A stretch of DNA of 64,000 nt. It comes from Paraburkholderia sacchari. GTDB lineage: Bacteria; Pseudomonadota; Gammaproteobacteria; Burkholderiales; Burkholderiaceae. Location: the NCBI RefSeq assembly GCF_000785435.2, contig NZ_JTDB02000001.1, positions 186,001-250,000 of the forward strand, in the 5' to 3' direction. This document shows positions 44,352 through 53,772 of this stretch, piece after piece (within the stretch, counting starts at the first letter, position 1; each line of letters begins with the position of its first letter). Both the position numbers and the translations under genes were made by a program. Below the pieces are notes generated by a model. That model did not search any database and was not told the origin of the DNA. It worked only from the letters and a program-made list of their open reading frames with translations.

Positions 44352-46880
44352 CTATTCCGGCGATGACACGCACGCCGCTCGCTTCGCTTTCTGATCGTCG
44401 CACCAGGCCTGCCACATTTGCCGATACGCGCCTTCGATACTCTCGGCAAAGCGCGGCGCATCCATGAGCGGCGACGCTTCCATGCGCGCGCGCAGCCCCG
44501 CGCGCAACGCGGCCAGACGCGGCAGATCGTGCGCGAGTTCGACGGCGATGCGCACGAAGTCTTCGTCGGTGTGCGCGACGAGTTCGGGCGTGCCGAGATT
44601 CGCCGCGATGCTCAAGCCGCCCCGGCTCGCCGCCGAGCGGCCCGTGCGCGTGACGACGGGCACGCCCATCCACGACGCGTCGAGGCTCGTGGTGTGGCCG
44701 TTATACGGAAACGAGTCGAGCGCCATGTCGATGCGGTGGTACGTCTCCAGATACTGGCGGCGCGTCTGGTGGCCGACGAACGCCACGCGCTCCGCGTCGA
44801 TGCCCAACGCCTGCGCGCGCGCCTTGAGCCGCTCGCGCGGCGCGCCCGGCGGCGCGAGCAGCAGCAGCCGCGAGTGCGGCACGGCGGCTAGCACACGGCT
44901 CCACAGGCGCAGCGCGTGGTCGCTGATCTTGGCTGGATTGTTCAGGCAGCCGAAGCTGAACGGCGCGCCGCCCGCCGCCGGCAACGCGTTGACTTCGAGT
45001 CCTGCGATCTGCGCGTCGTAGCACCAGAACGCATCGGGCAGGCGCAGCGAGCGCTCGCTGTAGAGCGCGTCGCGGCCGGGTTCGCCGATGGGGTCGAGCC
45101 ACGGGTCGGTGAGCCGGTAGTCCATCGCCGCGCTGCCGGTCGTACCCGGATACGCGAGCCACGCGACCTGCACCGGCGCGGGCCGCCGCGCGAACAGCAG
45201 GCGCCGCCCACCGGCCATGTGCATCGTGAGGTCGACGAGGATGTCGATGCGGTCCTCGCGGATTCGCCGCGCGAGCGCGGCGTCGTCGAGCGCGTGCACG
45301 TCGCGCCAGACATCGACGAGGCTTTTGAGGTGCTGCGTCAGGGCGTCTGGCTTCGGGACGCTCGCATAGCAGACGATCTCGAACGCCGCGCGGTCATGAT
45401 GCGAGAGCAGCGGCGTCGTGAAAAGAGCCTGGCAATGCGAACGAAAATCGGGCGAGACATAGCCGATGCGCAAGCGCCGTGCGGGCGCGCGATCGTTGGC
45501 GTGCGGCGGCTGCGCGTGCGCCGCTTCGAGCAGCGGCGACTCGTAGCGCGCTGCGAAACGTCGGCATTCGTCGAGCAGCACCTGCGGGTCGTCGGTCTGG
45601 AAGGCGAGCGCGAAGATCAGATCGCCATGCGCGACGACGGGGTCGCGGTTGCTGTCGCCGTTGCCTGCGGGGTCTTGCGTTGCCGAGAGCGCCACCGCCC
45701 TCCGGTACGAAGCGGCCGATTCGTCGAGCCGCCCCATCTCCAGCAGCACGTTGCCGAGCGCCGCGTGTCCGGCCGGGTCAACGGGGTCCAGTTCGATCGC
45801 GCGATGCAGCGCGGCTTCGGCTTCGCCCAGCCGCTCGTCCTTCAGCACGAGGCCGAGGTGATGCCACGCGAGCCGGTGGTCGGGCTGCAGCGCAACGGCG
45901 CGGCGCAAAGCATCGGCGGCCTCGTCGGGATGCGTGACGCCGATCAGCGTGCCGAGGTTGTAATGCGCGTCCGCGAGGCTGGGGTCGAGCGCGATGGCCG
46001 TGCGGGCCGCCGCTTCGGCCTGCCCGGGTTCCGTCTTCGCCAGCAGGTGCGAGAGGCTGACCCAGGCGACGGCGAAATCCGGCCTGATCGCCACCGCGCG
46101 CCGCAAGGCCTGCGCCGCTTCGTCGGGGCGGTGGTCGCAGAGCAGGTTGCCGAGGTTGAAGTGCGCGGCGGCAAGCTCGGGGTTCAGCTCGATCGCGCGG
46201 CGCAGCGTGGCTTCGGCTTCGTCGGGGTGCGGCGCGGATAGCAGTTGCCCGAGACGGTTCCACGCGGGCGCGAAGTCCGGGTCGAGTTCGAGCGCGCGGC
46301 GCAGCGCAGCCTCGGCGGCTGCGGCGTCGTCTGGTTGCATCGATGCGAGCAGCGTGCCGAGGTTGAAATGCGCGTGCATGAAATCGGGGCGCAGCGCGAT
46401 CGCTTGCTCGAACGCCGCGCGCGCCTGCTCGGGCTGTGTCGTGCGCAGCAGATTGCCGAGGTTGTTGTGCGCTTCCGCGAGCGCCGGATCGAGGCAGATG
46501 GCCGCGCGCAGGTGGGCGTCGGCTTGCGCGGCGTCGTCGGGGCCGAAGGTGTTGGCCAGGTAGAAGTGCGCGGCGGCCAGCGTGGGATCGAGCGCCAGCG
46601 CCCGGCGCAGCGCGGCGCGCGTGTCGTCGACGCGGCCTTGTGAGCGCAACGCATTGGCGAGATCGACGAGGCGCTGCGCATCCTGGTGCTGCGCGAGCGC
46701 CTCGCGCAGCAGCGCTTCGGCCTCGGCCGCGCGGCCTTGCTGGTGGGCGATCAGGGTGCGCAGATGCAGCGCTTGCGCGTGGCCCGGCGACTGCGCGAGC
46801 AAGGCGCGGCAGTGCTGCTCGGCCACGGCCGGCTGCCCGGTGCGCCAGGCGGCGAGGGCGTCGTCGTAAAGTGAAGACAT
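44352..46880 (-). CDS. TPR protein with O-GlcNAc-transferase-like (GT41) domain
   Basis: The 842-residue protein has 10-12 tetratricopeptide repeats over about residues 5-430 (for example 'AHFNLGTLLASMQPDDAAAAEAALRRALELDPDFAPAWNRLGQLL'-type units). A GT41 catalytic part follows (about 470-835) with 'RIGYVSPDFRSH', 'IDILVDLTMHMAGGR', 'VQVAWLAYPGTTGSAAMDY' and 'TSLDASWMGVPVVTRTGRSAASRGG'. It resembles SPINDLY/O-GlcNAc transferases. The start at 46880 precedes 'MSSLYDDALAAWRTGQ', where TPR-like sequence begins. It probably glycosylates or binds proteins in the cytoplasm. Its position inside the hopanoid locus may be coincidental. Confidence 0.9.
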   Translation of the reverse strand: MSSLYDDALAAWRTGQPAVAEQHCRALLAQSPGHAQALHLRTLIAHQQGRAAEAEALLREALAQHQDAQRLVDLANALRSQGRVDDTRAALRRALALDPTLAAAHFYLANTFGPDDAAQADAHLRAAICLDPALAEAHNNLGNLLRTTQPEQARAAFEQAIALRPDFMHAHFNLGTLLASMQPDDAAAAEAALRRALELDPDFAPAWNRLGQLLSAPHPDEAEATLRRAIELNPELAAAHFNLGNLLCDHRPDEAAQALRRAVAIRPDFAVAWVSLSHLLAKTEPGQAEAAARTAIALDPSLADAHYNLGTLIGVTHPDEAADALRRAVALQPDHRLAWHHLGLVLKDERLGEAEAALHRAIELDPVDPAGHAALGNVLLEMGRLDESAASYRRAVALSATQDPAGNGDSNRDPVVAHGDLIFALAFQTDDPQVLLDECRRFAARYESPLLEAAHAQPPHANDRAPARRLRIGYVSPDFRSHCQALFTTPLLSHHDRAAFEIVCYASVPKPDALTQHLKSLVDVWRDVHALDDAALARRIREDRIDILVDLTMHMAGGRRLLFARRPAPVQVAWLAYPGTTGSAAMDYRLTDPWLDPIGEPGRDALYSERSLRLPDAFWCYDAQIAGLEVNALPAAGGAPFSFGCLNNPAKISDHALRLWSRVLAAVPHSRLLLLAPPGAPRERLKARAQALGIDAERVAFVGHQTRRQYLETYHRIDMALDSFPYNGHTTSLDASWMGVPVVTRTGRSAASRGGLSIAANLGTPELVAHTDEDFVRIAVELAHDLPRLAALRAGLRARMEASPLMDAPRFAESIEGAYRQMWQAWCDDQKAKRAACVSSPE

Positions 46881-47027
46881 GATGGCGATCGGCGGGGCCG
46901 GCCGCGCGCGCGGACGCATCGCGGGACCGGGCGCGGCGTCCGGTGAATGGGAAACCCGGTATTGTGGCCGCGTCGCCATCCCGAAAACGCCTGCTCTCGC
47001 GCCCCTGCGATCTGCCGCAACAAAAAC

Positions 47028-47065
47028 AGAAAGGGCGCAACGGTATGAACCGTTGCGCCCTTTCT
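47028..47065. terminator. Bidirectional terminator downstream of hpnH
   Basis: A perfect 16-bp inverted repeat, AGAAAGGGCGCAACGG…CCGTTGCGCCCTTTCT, surrounds a 6-base loop. It lies 73 bases beyond the hpnH stop. A-rich and T-rich flanks are short. Confidence 0.85.
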
Positions 47066-47138
47066 TGCGCCCTTTTGAGCACCGTGCAAAGGCTGCTGTC
47101 CTTACGGGCGGCAGCCTTCCCGGTTATCGTCGCGTCGC

Positions 47139-48290
47139 TCAGCTTGCCGCGACGGTCGCGGCCTTCTTCGTCTTGGCCGCGTTCTTGATCTCTTCGAGCT
47201 TGATCTCGACGTGACGCGAGAACACGTACTCGGCCGGACGCTGGCCGTCGAGCGGAATGTCCTTGGCGAACGCGCCTTCGGTCTTCGGGCCGCTCATCGC
47301 GACCTTCATGGCCTTGAGCGGATGCGAGACCGTGTCCAGCACGGCGGTGGCCTCGAAGCCGCAGTGAACCATGCAGTTCGCGCACTTCTCGTACTTGCCC
47401 GTGCCGTACTTGTCCCAGTCGGTGGTTTCCATCAGCTCCTTGAAGGTCTTCACGTAACCTTCGCCGACCAGATAGCAGGGCTTTTGCCAGCCGAACACCG
47501 TGCGCGCGGGGTTGCCCCACGGCGTGCATTCGTAGGTCTGGTTGCCGGCCAGGAAGTCGAGGAACAGGCTCGACTGGCTGAACGACCACTTCTTGCCGTT
47601 GTTGCCGCGCTTGAAGATCTCGCGGAACAGGTTCTTGGTCTTCTCGCGGTTCAGGAAGTGCTGCTGGTCCGGCGCGCGCTCATACGCATAGCCCGGCGAG
47701 ACCGTGATGCCGTCGACGCCAATCTCGCCGACCGTGTCGAAGAACTTCGCCACGCGCTCGGGCACCGCGTCGTTGAACAGCGTGCAATTGATGTTCACGC
47801 GGAAACCGCGGCGCTTGGCTTCCTTGATGGCCGCGACGGCCTTGTCGTAGGTGCCTTCCTGCGAAACCATGTGGTCATGCGTTTCGCGGTCGCCGTCGAG
47901 GTGCACCGACCAGACGAAGTACGGGCTCGGCTCGTAGTCGTCCATCTTCTTTTCCATCAGCAGCGCGTTCGTGCACAGGTACACGAACTTCTTGCGCGCC
48001 ATGATGCCCTTGACGATCTGCGGCATTTCCTTGTGCAGGAGCGGCTCGCCGCCTGCAATGGAGACGACCGGCGCGCCGCACTCGTCGACGGCTTCGAGAC
48101 ACTCCGCCAACGACAGGCGCTGGTTCAGGATGGGATCCGGATAGTCGATCTTGCCGCAGCCGTTGCAGGCCAGGTTGCAGCGAAACAGAGGCTCGAGCAT
48201 GAGCGCGAGCGGATAGCGCTTGGTGCCGCTGAAATGCTGGCGAAAGATGTACGAGCCAACGCGGACTTTTTGTAGCAGCGGAATAGACAA
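47139..48290 (-). CDS. hpnH: Adenosylhopane synthase (radical SAM, HpnH)
   Basis: The 383-residue radical-SAM enzyme adds a 5'-deoxyadenosyl group to diploptene, the first step of extended hopanoid side chains. The iron-sulfur cluster motif is 'CNLACNGCGK' (Cys at about 39, 43, 46), followed by the SAM-associated 'SIAGGEPLLH' (about 73-82). The Lys/Ala-rich C-terminus is as in homologues. It lies downstream of ispH on the same strand with 12 bases between, so the two are one operon. Its product feeds HpnG. Confidence 0.96.
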   Translation of the reverse strand: MSIPLLQKVRVGSYIFRQHFSGTKRYPLALMLEPLFRCNLACNGCGKIDYPDPILNQRLSLAECLEAVDECGAPVVSIAGGEPLLHKEMPQIVKGIMARKKFVYLCTNALLMEKKMDDYEPSPYFVWSVHLDGDRETHDHMVSQEGTYDKAVAAIKEAKRRGFRVNINCTLFNDAVPERVAKFFDTVGEIGVDGITVSPGYAYERAPDQQHFLNREKTKNLFREIFKRGNNGKKWSFSQSSLFLDFLAGNQTYECTPWGNPARTVFGWQKPCYLVGEGYVKTFKELMETTDWDKYGTGKYEKCANCMVHCGFEATAVLDTVSHPLKAMKVAMSGPKTEGAFAKDIPLDGQRPAEYVFSRHVEIKLEEIKNAAKTKKAATVAAS

Positions 48291-48302
48291 AGCGTGTCCT
48301 CC

Positions 48303-49247
48303 TTAAACTTCGCGCGCGACGAGCGGTTGCAACAGCTTCGACGGCAGCTTGAATTCGACTTTTTCTTCACGGCCCGCCATCGTCGACACCTCGACAGGCC
48401 CCAACGCGCGCAGCGCGTCAATGACGTTTTCCACCATTTCCTCGGGCGCCGACGCACCAGCCGTGATGCCCACGGTTTGCGCGTTGGCAAACCACTCGGG
48501 CTTCACTTCCGAGCCGTCCGCGACGAGGTAGCTCGGCACGCCCGTTTCGCTGCCGATTTCGCGCAGGCGATTCGAGTTCGAACTGTTCGTTGCGCCCACC
48601 ACCAGCAGCACGTCCACCTGGATTGACAGCTCGCGCACCGCGGCCTGGCGGTTTTGCGTGGCATAGCAGATGTCGCGCGTGTCCGGGCCGACGATGTCGG
48701 AAAAACGGGTGACGAGCGCGTCGATGATGCCGCGCGTGTCGTCCACCGACAGAGTGGTCTGCGTGACATAGGCGAGCGGCGCGTCGAGCGGCAGGTCGAG
48801 CTTCCCCACGTCGGCTTCGCTCTGCACCAGCAGCACGGTGCCGGGAATCTGGCCAATCGTGCCTTCCACTTCCGGGTGACCGGCGTGGCCGATCAGGATC
48901 AGCGTGCGGCCCGCCGCGACGTACTGGCGGCCCTGCACGTGAACCTTGGTGACGAGCGGACAGGTTGCGTCCAGCACGTCGAGGCTGCGTTCCTCTGCAG
49001 CGCGCTCGACCGTCTTGGCCACGCCGTGCGCGCTGAAAATGGCGACCGCGCCCTCGGGCACTTCGTCGAGTTCTTCCACGAAACGCGCGCCCTTGTTGCG
49101 CAGGTTTTCGACCACGTGGCGATTGTGGACGATTTCATGGCGCACGTAGACCGGCGCGCCGTGTTTCTGCAATGCGCGATCGACAATCTCGATAGCGCGG
49201 ACAACCCCCGCACAAAAGCCGCGGGGTTGAGCAAGGATGACTCGCAT
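48303..49247 (-). CDS. ispH: 4-hydroxy-3-methylbut-2-enyl diphosphate reductase
   Basis: The 314-residue iron-sulfur enzyme makes IPP and DMAPP, the last MEP-pathway step. The three cluster cysteines lie in '[12 protein letters not shown]' (Cys12), '[11 protein letters not shown]' (about 95) and '[11 protein letters not shown]' (about 193). The family's E-x-T-like region and the '[11 protein letters not shown]' motif (about 221-231) are present. It is paired with hpnH, a usual arrangement in hopanoid loci. It would be a dedicated second copy if, as is common, another ispH sits elsewhere in the genome. Confidence 0.97.
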   Translation of the reverse strand: MRVILAQPRGFCAGVVRAIEIVDRALQKHGAPVYVRHEIVHNRHVVENLRNKGARFVEELDEVPEGAVAIFSAHGVAKTVERAAEERSLDVLDATCPLVTKVHVQGRQYVAAGRTLILIGHAGHPEVEGTIGQIPGTVLLVQSEADVGKLDLPLDAPLAYVTQTTLSVDDTRGIIDALVTRFSDIVGPDTRDICYATQNRQAAVRELSIQVDVLLVVGATNSSNSNRLREIGSETGVPSYLVADGSEVKPEWFANAQTVGITAGASAPEEMVENVIDALRALGPVEVSTMAGREEKVEFKLPSKLLQPLVAREV

Positions 49248-49643
49248 AAGGTGGCGAACTCCGGCTGCCGCGGATATTCGAACGAGCCGTGAAAGACCCG
49301 GTCGCCGCGGCCATCATATTAATAAGGTGCTGAGATCCGCACGTATCCGCAGAAAGGCGGGCGGAAAAAACCAGACGCGCATTTTAACCCCATCGCCGCC
49401 GCTTTGCTGCCCAGCGAACGGGAAGGTGCTGCGCGCATACGACGCCAATTAGCGTGACCCCTTTTTTCACGGGCTTTTCCGCGCGCGACTGGCTTGTTAC
49501 TTCGGTAAGTTTTGCCGGAAGACAGCCCATGGCGGCCTCGGGGGAACCTTGCGCAGTGCAACATGATGCGGGAACCCTTAAACTAACGTCCCCGCGCATC
49601 GGCCGACCCGCGCCGCGCGGGACCACCCCAATCTGGACGCTTC
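49248..49643. promoter_or_regulatory. Divergent promoter region, ispH/hpnH and hpnC/hpnB
   Basis: This 396-base spacer between the minus-strand ispH-hpnH operon and the plus-strand hpnC-hpnB operon has no gene. Both promoters must lie here. A moderately AT-rich part is near 49315-49390 ('atattaataagg' region). No operator could be named. Confidence 0.5.
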
Positions 49644-50507
49644 ATGGAACCCGATCAACACGACGATTTTCCGGTAGCGCGCATTTTGCTGCCGAAGGCG
49701 CTCAGAGCGCCGGTCGGCGTGATCTACCATGTCGCGCGCACCCTTGACGACATCGCCGACGAAGGCGACTGGAGCGCCGAAGAGCGCCACCTGCGCCTCG
49801 CCGACTTTCGTGCCGGGCTCGACGCCGTGGCGCAAGGGCGCCTCGCGCCCGTGCACCCCGCGCTGTTCGCGCGGCTCGCGAAAGTGATGTACCAGTGCCG
49901 GCTGCCGCTGGAGCCGTTTTACGACCTCGTCTCGGCGTTCGAGCAGGACATCGGCACCACGCGCTATGCCGACCGCCACGATCTGCTCGACTTCTGCCGC
50001 CGCTCGGCCAGCCCGATCGGGCGCCTGATGCTGCACTTGATCGACGAGGCCACGCCCGAGAATCTCGCCTGGTCCGACGCCATCTGCACCGCCTTGCAAC
50101 TCATCACGTTTTTGCAGGACGTGCCGGCCGACTGGAGCCGGGGCCGCATCTATCTCCCGCAGGCCGACCGCGAGCGCATGAATGTGAGCGACGCTCAGAT
50201 CGCCGCGGGCAGGGTGGACGACGCCTGGCGCGCGCTGATGGCGCACGAAGTGGCGCAAGCGCGCGCGCTCATGCTGAGCGGCGCGCCGCTCGCGCTGCGC
50301 GTGCCGGGCCGCTTCGGCCTCGAGTTGTGCAGCGTCGTGCATGGCGGCCTGCGCATGCTGGAGATCATCGAGCGCAGCGGCTACGACGTGTTTCGCGCGC
50401 GGCCCCGGCTGGGCGCGGCCGACTGGGCCGTAGTGCTGCTGCGCACCGGCGCCATGTGGCTGTCGCGCCGCCTGGGGTCGCCTTCGATGGAGAGCAACAA
50501 CGCATGA
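49644..50507 (+). CDS. hpnC: Hydroxysqualene synthase (HpnC)
   Basis: The 287-residue trans-isoprenyl diphosphate synthase family protein converts presqualene diphosphate (from HpnD) to hydroxysqualene. The first Asp-rich motif is 'ARTLDDIADEGD' (about 33-44). The second is changed to 'FLQDVPADWSRGRIYLPQAD' (about 155-174), as typical for HpnC rather than HpnD. The stop overlaps the hpnB start by 4 bases. Together with hpnD and hpnE (24-26 kb) the full HpnCDE squalene route is present. Confidence 0.95.
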   Translation: MEPDQHDDFPVARILLPKALRAPVGVIYHVARTLDDIADEGDWSAEERHLRLADFRAGLDAVAQGRLAPVHPALFARLAKVMYQCRLPLEPFYDLVSAFEQDIGTTRYADRHDLLDFCRRSASPIGRLMLHLIDEATPENLAWSDAICTALQLITFLQDVPADWSRGRIYLPQADRERMNVSDAQIAAGRVDDAWRALMAHEVAQARALMLSGAPLALRVPGRFGLELCSVVHGGLRMLEIIERSGYDVFRARPRLGAADWAVVLLRTGAMWLSRRLGSPSMESNNA

Positions 50508-51682
50508 TGACAACGATCCTCTTTGCCGTGTCCTGCCTTTCGCTGCTGATCTGGCTCGTGCTGCTGTTCGCGCGGGGCGGCTTCTGGCGCGCGCGTCCCT
50601 CCGCGCCGCTGCCCGTGGTCGAGCCCGCGGCGGGCTGGCCGTCGGCGTGCGCCGTGGTGCCGGCGCGCAATGAGGCGGACGCGATCGGCGAGGCTGTCGC
50701 GTCGCTGCTCCAGCAGGACTACGGCGGCGAATTTCACGTCATCGTGATCGACGACCACAGCACCGACGGCACCGCCGAAGCCGCGCGCGCCGCCGCGCTC
50801 GCGCTGCAATGCCCGGAAAAGCTCACGGTGGTGAGCGCCAGGCCGCTGCCCGCGGGCTGGTCGGGCAAGGTGTGGGCGCAGTCGCAGGGCATCGAGGCGG
50901 TGCGCACGCTGGGCCTGAACGCCGACTATCTGCTCCTGACCGACGCCGACATCGGCCATCCGCCCGAGGCCCTCGCGCAGCTCGTGGTGCGCGCGCAGGC
51001 GGAACAGCGCGACCTCGTCTCGCTGATGGTGCGCCTGCGCTGCGACTCGTTCTGGGAGAAGGCGCTGATCCCGGCGTTCGTGTTCTTCTTCGCGAAGCTT
51101 TATCCGTTCTCGTGGGTCAACAATCCGCGCAACAAGACAGCGGCGGCGGCAGGCGGCTGCATGCTGGTGCGCCGCAAGGCGCTTGAGGAAGCGGGCGGCA
51201 TCGAGTCGATCCGCGCCGAGCTCATCGACGATTGCAGCCTGGCCGCGCGCATCAAGCACCGCGGCGAGGGCCATCATCCGATCCGCCTCGACGTGGCCGC
51301 GAAGAGCGTCTCGCTGCGCCCCTACGACTCGTGGAAGGACATCTGGAACATGATCGCGCGCACGGCGTTCACGCAGCTGCATTACTCGGCGTGGCAGCTC
51401 GCGGGCACGATCCTCGGCATGACGGTGATCTATCTCGCGCCGCCCGTGGTCGCGCTCGTGCTCGGCCCGCTCGGCTGGCCCGCGTGGATGGCGTGGGCGC
51501 TGATGTGCTGCGCCTATGCGCCGATGCTCGCGTACTATCGCCGCTCGCCGCTGTGGGCGCCGTTCTTGCCGCTCGTCGCGCTGTTTTATGTGGGCGCGAC
51601 GTTCGCTTCGGCGTGGCGCTTCTGGCGCGGCAAGGGCGGGCAGTGGAAGTCGCGCGTGCAGGCGCCGGCGCAGGGGCGGTAA
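50504..51682 (+). CDS. hpnB: Hopanoid-associated glycosyltransferase HpnB
   Basis: The 392-residue family 2 glycosyltransferase has an N-terminal membrane anchor (about 3-23), the GT-A domain 'CAVVPARNEADAIGEAVASLLQQDYGGEFHVIVIDDHSTDGTAE' (about 47-95), the metal-binding 'LLTDADIGHPPEAL' (about 145-158), and two or three C-terminal helices. The DDH and DAD acidic residues are present. HpnB acts on hopanoids with an unknown sugar. The ATG at 50504 overlaps hpnC (ATGA); a second ATG follows immediately. Confidence 0.94.
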   Translation: MMTTILFAVSCLSLLIWLVLLFARGGFWRARPSAPLPVVEPAAGWPSACAVVPARNEADAIGEAVASLLQQDYGGEFHVIVIDDHSTDGTAEAARAAALALQCPEKLTVVSARPLPAGWSGKVWAQSQGIEAVRTLGLNADYLLLTDADIGHPPEALAQLVVRAQAEQRDLVSLMVRLRCDSFWEKALIPAFVFFFAKLYPFSWVNNPRNKTAAAAGGCMLVRRKALEEAGGIESIRAELIDDCSLAARIKHRGEGHHPIRLDVAAKSVSLRPYDSWKDIWNMIARTAFTQLHYSAWQLAGTILGMTVIYLAPPVVALVLGPLGWPAWMAWALMCCAYAPMLAYYRRSPLWAPFLPLVALFYVGATFASAWRFWRGKGGQWKSRVQAPAQGR

Positions 51683-51707
51683 GAAAAGCGCTGGCCCGCA
51701 AGCATGC

Positions 51708-51747
51708 AAAAAAGCCGTCGCGATCGCTCGCGGCGGCTTTTGCTTTT
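51708..51747 (+). terminator. Rho-independent terminator after hpnB
   Basis: AAAAGCCGTCGCGA pairs with TCGCGGCGGCTTTT (one mismatch) with a short loop, and Ts follow. It could serve the convergent gene at 51776-52366 too. Confidence 0.85.
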
Positions 51748-51775
51748 ATGGACGCTGAATGCCCTGACGCCCTGA

Positions 51776-52366
51776 TCAGCGCTGCGTCAGCATCATGTAC
51801 ATCTGCACGATCATGTCGGGCGAGAACACGAACGGCACCCAGCCGTGACCCGTGTGCCGCATGACCAGCAGGCGGTCGCCGTTCGACTGCTTCTGCACGG
51901 CGATCATCGGATTCTTCGTCGATGCGAAGCGCCATCCCTGCGGAATCGCGGGCGGCGGCTCGGGTTGCATCGAGGCGCGCGCGTTCGCAAGCTCCTCGAT
52001 CAGCTGGCCCACCTGCATCGGATGCAGCGACACTGTCTGGCCGCCGATCGTCATCGTGATCTCGTTCGCCGAGGGCCGGCCGACTTCCAGCGTGGGAGCC
52101 GGGGCTTTGGCTTCCTGTTCAGCGGGTTCAGCAGATTCCGTGGATTCCGTGGATTCCGTGGATTCCGTGGATTCGACCTGCGCGGCTTGAGGCTCGGGCA
52201 CGGCCGCTGCCGCAACGGCGGGCGTTTCCGGCTCGGCAAGCGCTGCCGCTTGAGCAGGTTCGGGAGTTGCCGCAACGGCTGCGCGAGCGGCAAGCGCGGC
52301 GCTGGCGGCCTGAATAAGCTGATCGACGCCCACGTCGAGCGCGCCGATCTGATCTTGAAGATTCAT
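51776..52366 (-). CDS. Hypothetical protein with Glu-Ser-Thr repeat
   Basis: The 196-residue protein has an Ala/Glu/Pro-rich N-terminal half containing four EST repeats (near residues 66-77) encoded by a 9-bp DNA repeat at 52134-52174. The C-terminal half (about 100-196) is folded-looking: 'EITMTIGGQTVSLHPMQVGQLIEELANARASM' and 'GWRFASTKNPMIAVQKQSNGDRLLVMRHTGHGWVPFVFSPDMI'. No family was recognised. It is convergent with hpnB and could be a cytoplasmic regulator or adaptor. The start is the first ATG. Confidence 0.72.
   Translation of the reverse strand: MNLQDQIGALDVGVDQLIQAASAALAARAAVAATPEPAQAAALAEPETPAVAAAAVPEPQAAQVESTESTESTESTESAEPAEQEAKAPAPTLEVGRPSANEITMTIGGQTVSLHPMQVGQLIEELANARASMQPEPPPAIPQGWRFASTKNPMIAVQKQSNGDRLLVMRHTGHGWVPFVFSPDMIVQMYMMLTQR
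52134..52174. repeat. 9-bp coding tandem repeat
   Basis: gattccgtg is repeated four times in a row plus a partial copy. It encodes the (EST)n stretch of the hypothetical gene. It may change in copy number. Confidence 0.92.
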
Positions 52367-52498
52367 GCGAGGCTTCTCTGGTAAGACCCGCGATTTTACC
52401 TACAGCGCACGCGGGTGTCCCGCGCGACGTTGTAATGAGGTCGCAACAAAAGTTGTAACAATTTGCTCCGGCATTGCGCGGCGCGCCTCGCGCGGCGT

Positions 52499-53521
52499 TT
52501 ATTTCGCGCCCAGATACCCCGCCTCGCGGAACCACGCGAGCGCGTCCCGCAGACCTTCGCGATAAGGCCGCGCCCGGTAGCCGAGCTCGCGCTCCGCCTT
52601 CGCCGAGGTGAAGTACATCTTGTTCTTCGACATCTTGAGCGCGTCCACGGTCACGAACGGCTCGCGCTTCGTGAAGCGCGCCACGGCCTCCGCGCCCAGC
52701 GCGAGCGGGTAGAGCGGCCAGCGCGGCAACGCGATCGTGGGCGGTTTGCGGCCCACGATGCCCGCGATGTCGGCGAGCATCTGCTGTAGCGGCAGATTTT
52801 CGCCGCCGAGGATGTATCGCTCGCCGATGCGCCCGCGCTCGAGCGCGAGGAAGTGGCCGGTCGCGACGTCGTCGACGTGCACGAGGTTCAGCCCCGTGTC
52901 GACGAACGCGGGAATCTTGCCCGTGGCCGCCTCGACGATGATGCGGCCCGTTGGCGTGGGCTTGACGTCGCGCGGGCCGATCGGCGTGGACGGATTGACG
53001 ATCACGGCGGGCAGGCCGTCGCGCTCGATCATGCGCTCCACGGCGCGCTCCGAGAGCACCTTGCTGCGCTTGTACACGCCGATGGCCTGCTCGGCCGTGA
53101 GCGGCGAGGTTTCGTCGGCGGAGTTGCCGGAGCTCGTGACCTTGAGCGTGGCCACGCTGCTCGTGTAGACGATGCGCTCCACGCCCGCGTCGAGCGCGGC
53201 GCGCATGGTGGCTTCGGCGCCTTCGAGATTGGCGCGCTCGATCTCGTGCGGATCGGGCGCCCACAGCCGATAGTCGGCGGCCACGTGAAAGAGGTAGCGC
53301 ACGCCGTCGAGCGCCTTGCGCATCGAGGCGGCGTCGCGCATGTCGCCGGTGACGATTTCGGCGTCGAGGGCTTCCAGGTTCTTGCGCGGGCTCGTCGCGC
53401 GCACCAGCACGCGCACGGCGTAGCCCTTCTCCTGCGCGATGCGGGCGACGGCCGAGCCCACGAAGCCGGACGCGCCGGTGATCAGCACGAGGTCCTTGTT
53501 GGCGCGGGAGGTGTCGGTCAT
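52499..53521 (-). CDS. hpnA: Hopanoid-associated sugar epimerase HpnA
   Basis: The 340-residue extended short-chain dehydrogenase/reductase has 'VLITGASGFVGSAVARIAQEKGY' (about 12-34, NAD-binding GxxGxxG). The active-site YxxxK is visible as 'GVYKRSKVLSERAVE' (about 148-162), with Ser in 'YTSSVATL'. HpnA is thought to help form the sugar or cyclitol group of the hopanoid head. It is 132 bases from the hypothetical gene downstream and opposite in direction to hpnC-hpnB. Confidence 0.95.
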   Translation of the reverse strand: MTDTSRANKDLVLITGASGFVGSAVARIAQEKGYAVRVLVRATSPRKNLEALDAEIVTGDMRDAASMRKALDGVRYLFHVAADYRLWAPDPHEIERANLEGAEATMRAALDAGVERIVYTSSVATLKVTSSGNSADETSPLTAEQAIGVYKRSKVLSERAVERMIERDGLPAVIVNPSTPIGPRDVKPTPTGRIIVEAATGKIPAFVDTGLNLVHVDDVATGHFLALERGRIGERYILGGENLPLQQMLADIAGIVGRKPPTIALPRWPLYPLALGAEAVARFTKREPFVTVDALKMSKNKMYFTSAKAERELGYRARPYREGLRDALAWFREAGYLGAK

Positions 53522-53663
53522 TCTGGATTTGCTTGCGGGTTCGAGGAGCGGCGCGTTGCGCCGCTAGCGTGGCACGGATTGTACGTGGCGCACGGCGGCA
53601 GAGTCACGGCGCGGCGTCTACAATGCCTGGCGTAATGGACGCACTGCGCGCCGATTTCATGCG

Positions 53664-53753
53664 GCATGGGGCCAGAGTAAGGAGCTTTGCATGGGACCGG
53701 AGTAAGTGCTAAAGCACTAACTCCGGTCGACAGCTAAAGCGCCAACTCTGGCC
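53664..53753. repeat. Nested palindromic repeat near the acylphosphatase gene
   Basis: An inner hairpin GACCGGAGT…ACTCCGGTC (53695-53703 with 53720-53728), plus an inner AGTGCT/AGCACT stem, spans 53695-53728. It is flanked by an outer pair GGCCAGAGT (53670-53678) / ACTCTGGCC (53745-53753). Direct copies of GCATGGG[GA]CC[AG]GAGTAAG begin at 53664 and 53690. It has the look of a REP-type element inserted 20-109 bases upstream of the gene. Confidence 0.85.
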
Positions 53754-53772
53754 GACAAAGGGAGAACGAACG

